Source: Balneolaceae bacterium (GTDB lineage: Bacteria > Bacteroidota > Rhodothermia > Balneolales > Balneolaceae). From it: DNA of 6,681 bases. Positions within the stretch are counted from its first letter, which is position 1; each line of letters opens with the position of its first letter. The notes under the pieces were generated by a model. It did no database searches and was not told the origin of the DNA. It saw only the letters and a program-made list of their open reading frames with translations. The stretch is taken from contig PWFZ01000378.1 in assembly GCA_003555185.1 (NCBI GenBank), positions 1-6,681 of the forward strand, written 5' to 3'. The translations under genes and the position numbers were made by a program. This document shows, in pieces, positions 5,700 to 6,681 of the stretch.

Positions 5700-6681
5700 T
5701 CAAGACTCCCTAACCAACTCCTCAAAAAACTTCTCCGTCGACTCCCAGATCGCCTTCTTCTGATCATCCGACTTCTTGTTATCAAACATATTCACCATAA
5801 AATTGACCCGTCCACTGTCGTTGAAGGTATCGCGCTGTTTATCCACAAAATTCCAGTAGAGATAGTTAAACGGACACGCCTTCTCACCCGTCTTTTTGGT
5901 CACGCTGTACTCACAGTTTTTGCAGTAGTCACTCATCTTGTTGATATAATTACCGCTCGACACATATGGTTTGGAAGCCAGAACCCCACCATCGGCAAAG
6001 GTGCTCATCCCCAGAACATTAGGCAGTTCTACCCATTCATAGGCATCAATGTAGGCGAACCAAAACCAGCGGTTTAGTTCTCGCGGATCGGTTTCGGTCA
6101 GGTTACTGAAATTACTTAGAATCATCAGGCGCTGTATATGGTGCGAATAGCCCTCCGATATCACTGGCTTGATGCTCTCTTCCATGCACTTCATCTTCGT
6201 GTCGCCGGTCCAATACATCTGCGGCAGTTTTTTAGTGAACCCAAAATGATTCGCCTCCCGCACTTCCGGCATCATCGCCTCGTAATAGATCCTGATAAAC
6301 TCCCGCCACCCTAAAACTTGTCTGATGAACCCCTCCACAGAGTTCAGTCTCGCCGTGTCTTGGTCATACGCCTCCAGCGCTTTTTCGCAAACCTCCCGCG
6401 GAAGCAGCAAACCGTTATTCATATAGAGCGACAGCTGGGAGTGAAACAGCTGATGATCACCGGTTTTCAGGGCGTCTTCATACGGACCAAACTCATCAAG
6501 CCGTTCTTTTATGAACTGATCCAATAGCTTCAGGGCATCCTTTCGGGTTACCGCGTATGGAAAGTGATCCATCTCCCCAAAGTGATCCGTGAAATACTCC
6601 TCCGTCATTTCCATCACCTCCTGGGTGATCTCATCCGGTTCAAACGCCGCAATTTCCGGCAAGGGATGATCCTTCGGAAGC
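5700..6681 (-). CDS. phrB: Iron-sulfur bacterial cryptochrome/(6-4) photolyase, FeS-BCP family (5' end cut by window edge)
   Basis: The frame runs open to the right edge, so the true start and roughly 185 N-terminal residues (the antenna-binding alpha/beta part) lie outside. A TTG at 6660-6662 is internal; upstream in-frame codons read LPKDHP. Counting from that TTG codon as residue 1, cysteines C159, C247, C250 and C263 have exactly the spacing (88, 3, 13) of the [4Fe-4S] ligands of Agrobacterium PhrB (350, 438, 441, 454 as I recall). The same offset of 191 places H174-H175 on PhrB His365-His366, needed for (6-4) repair, and W151 and W199 on Trp342 and Trp390. The position equivalent to Tyr391 is Phe (F200). 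The visible part covers the helical FAD-binding domain and runs to the normal C-terminus (implied full length about 511, close to PhrB). It would repair UV (6-4) photoproducts with light, FAD and an Fe-S cluster; a signalling cryptochrome role is the alternative. It is not linked to the polysaccharide genes. Confidence 0.92.
   Translation of the reverse strand, partial: LPKDHPLPEIAAFEPDEITQEVMEMTEEYFTDHFGEMDHFPYAVTRKDALKLLDQFIKERLDEFGPYEDALKTGDHQLFHSQLSLYMNNGLLLPREVCEKALEAYDQDTARLNSVEGFIRQVLGWREFIRIYYEAMMPEVREANHFGFTKKLPQMYWTGDTKMKCMEESIKPVISEGYSHHIQRLMILSNFSNLTETDPRELNRWFWFAYIDAYEWVELPNVLGMSTFADGGVLASKPYVSSGNYINKMSDYCKNCEYSVTKKTGEKACPFNYLYWNFVDKQRDTFNDSGRVNFMVNMFDNKKSDDQKKAIWESTEKFFEELVRES

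Noticed and set aside
5700..6662. Photolyase starting at the TTG at 6660-6662 as a complete short protein
   Set aside because: The frame stays open to the window edge with family-like residues (LPKDHP) upstream, and the Fe-S cysteine spacing implies about 191 residues before this point, so the gene is truncated by the window.

Overview
The window looks like a chromosomal segment from a Bacteroidota/Rhodothermota/Balneolota-type bacterium. The main evidence is a large secreted protein ending in a type IX secretion (T9SS) sorting domain of the NYPNPFNPTT kind, together with weak or absent Shine-Dalgarno sequences before the three visible starts. The phylum-level placement is inference. All four supported genes lie on the minus strand, so the transcriptional order runs from high to low coordinates.

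Layout in transcription order. (1) 6681-5700: the C-terminal two thirds of an iron-sulfur photolyase of the FeS-BCP / prokaryotic (6-4) photolyase family, cut by the right edge. (2) 5699-5096: a 604-base gap holding nonamer-periodic CACAAAG repeats and a nested set of inverted repeats: two related hairpin elements facing each other, with a 69-base IS-like inverted-repeat element between them. (3) 5095-2708: a 795-residue exported multidomain protein (signal peptide, cohesin-like domain, two beta-rich modules, dockerin-like calcium repeats, a second cohesin-like region, T9SS C-terminal domain). (4) 2707-2259: a gap without a convincing gene, carrying a small palindromic repeat and a possible promoter with a dyad for the next gene. 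(5) 2258-927: a WbpA-type UDP-N-acetylglucosamine 6-dehydrogenase. (6) 926-625: a repeat- and hairpin-filled gap with two terminator-like hairpins. (7) 624-1: the N-terminal 208 residues of a UDP-glucuronate 4-epimerase-type SDR enzyme, cut by the left edge.

The two nucleotide-sugar enzymes probably work together. The dehydrogenase oxidises a UDP-sugar to a uronic acid and the epimerase inverts C4, giving precursors for capsule, O-antigen or exopolysaccharide. The secreted protein and the photolyase are separated from them and from each other by long gaps, so the window is not one operon. I do not see a complete new defence or mobile system. The most unusual items are the nested inverted-repeat block at 5374-5634 and the cohesin plus dockerin plus T9SS architecture of the secreted protein.
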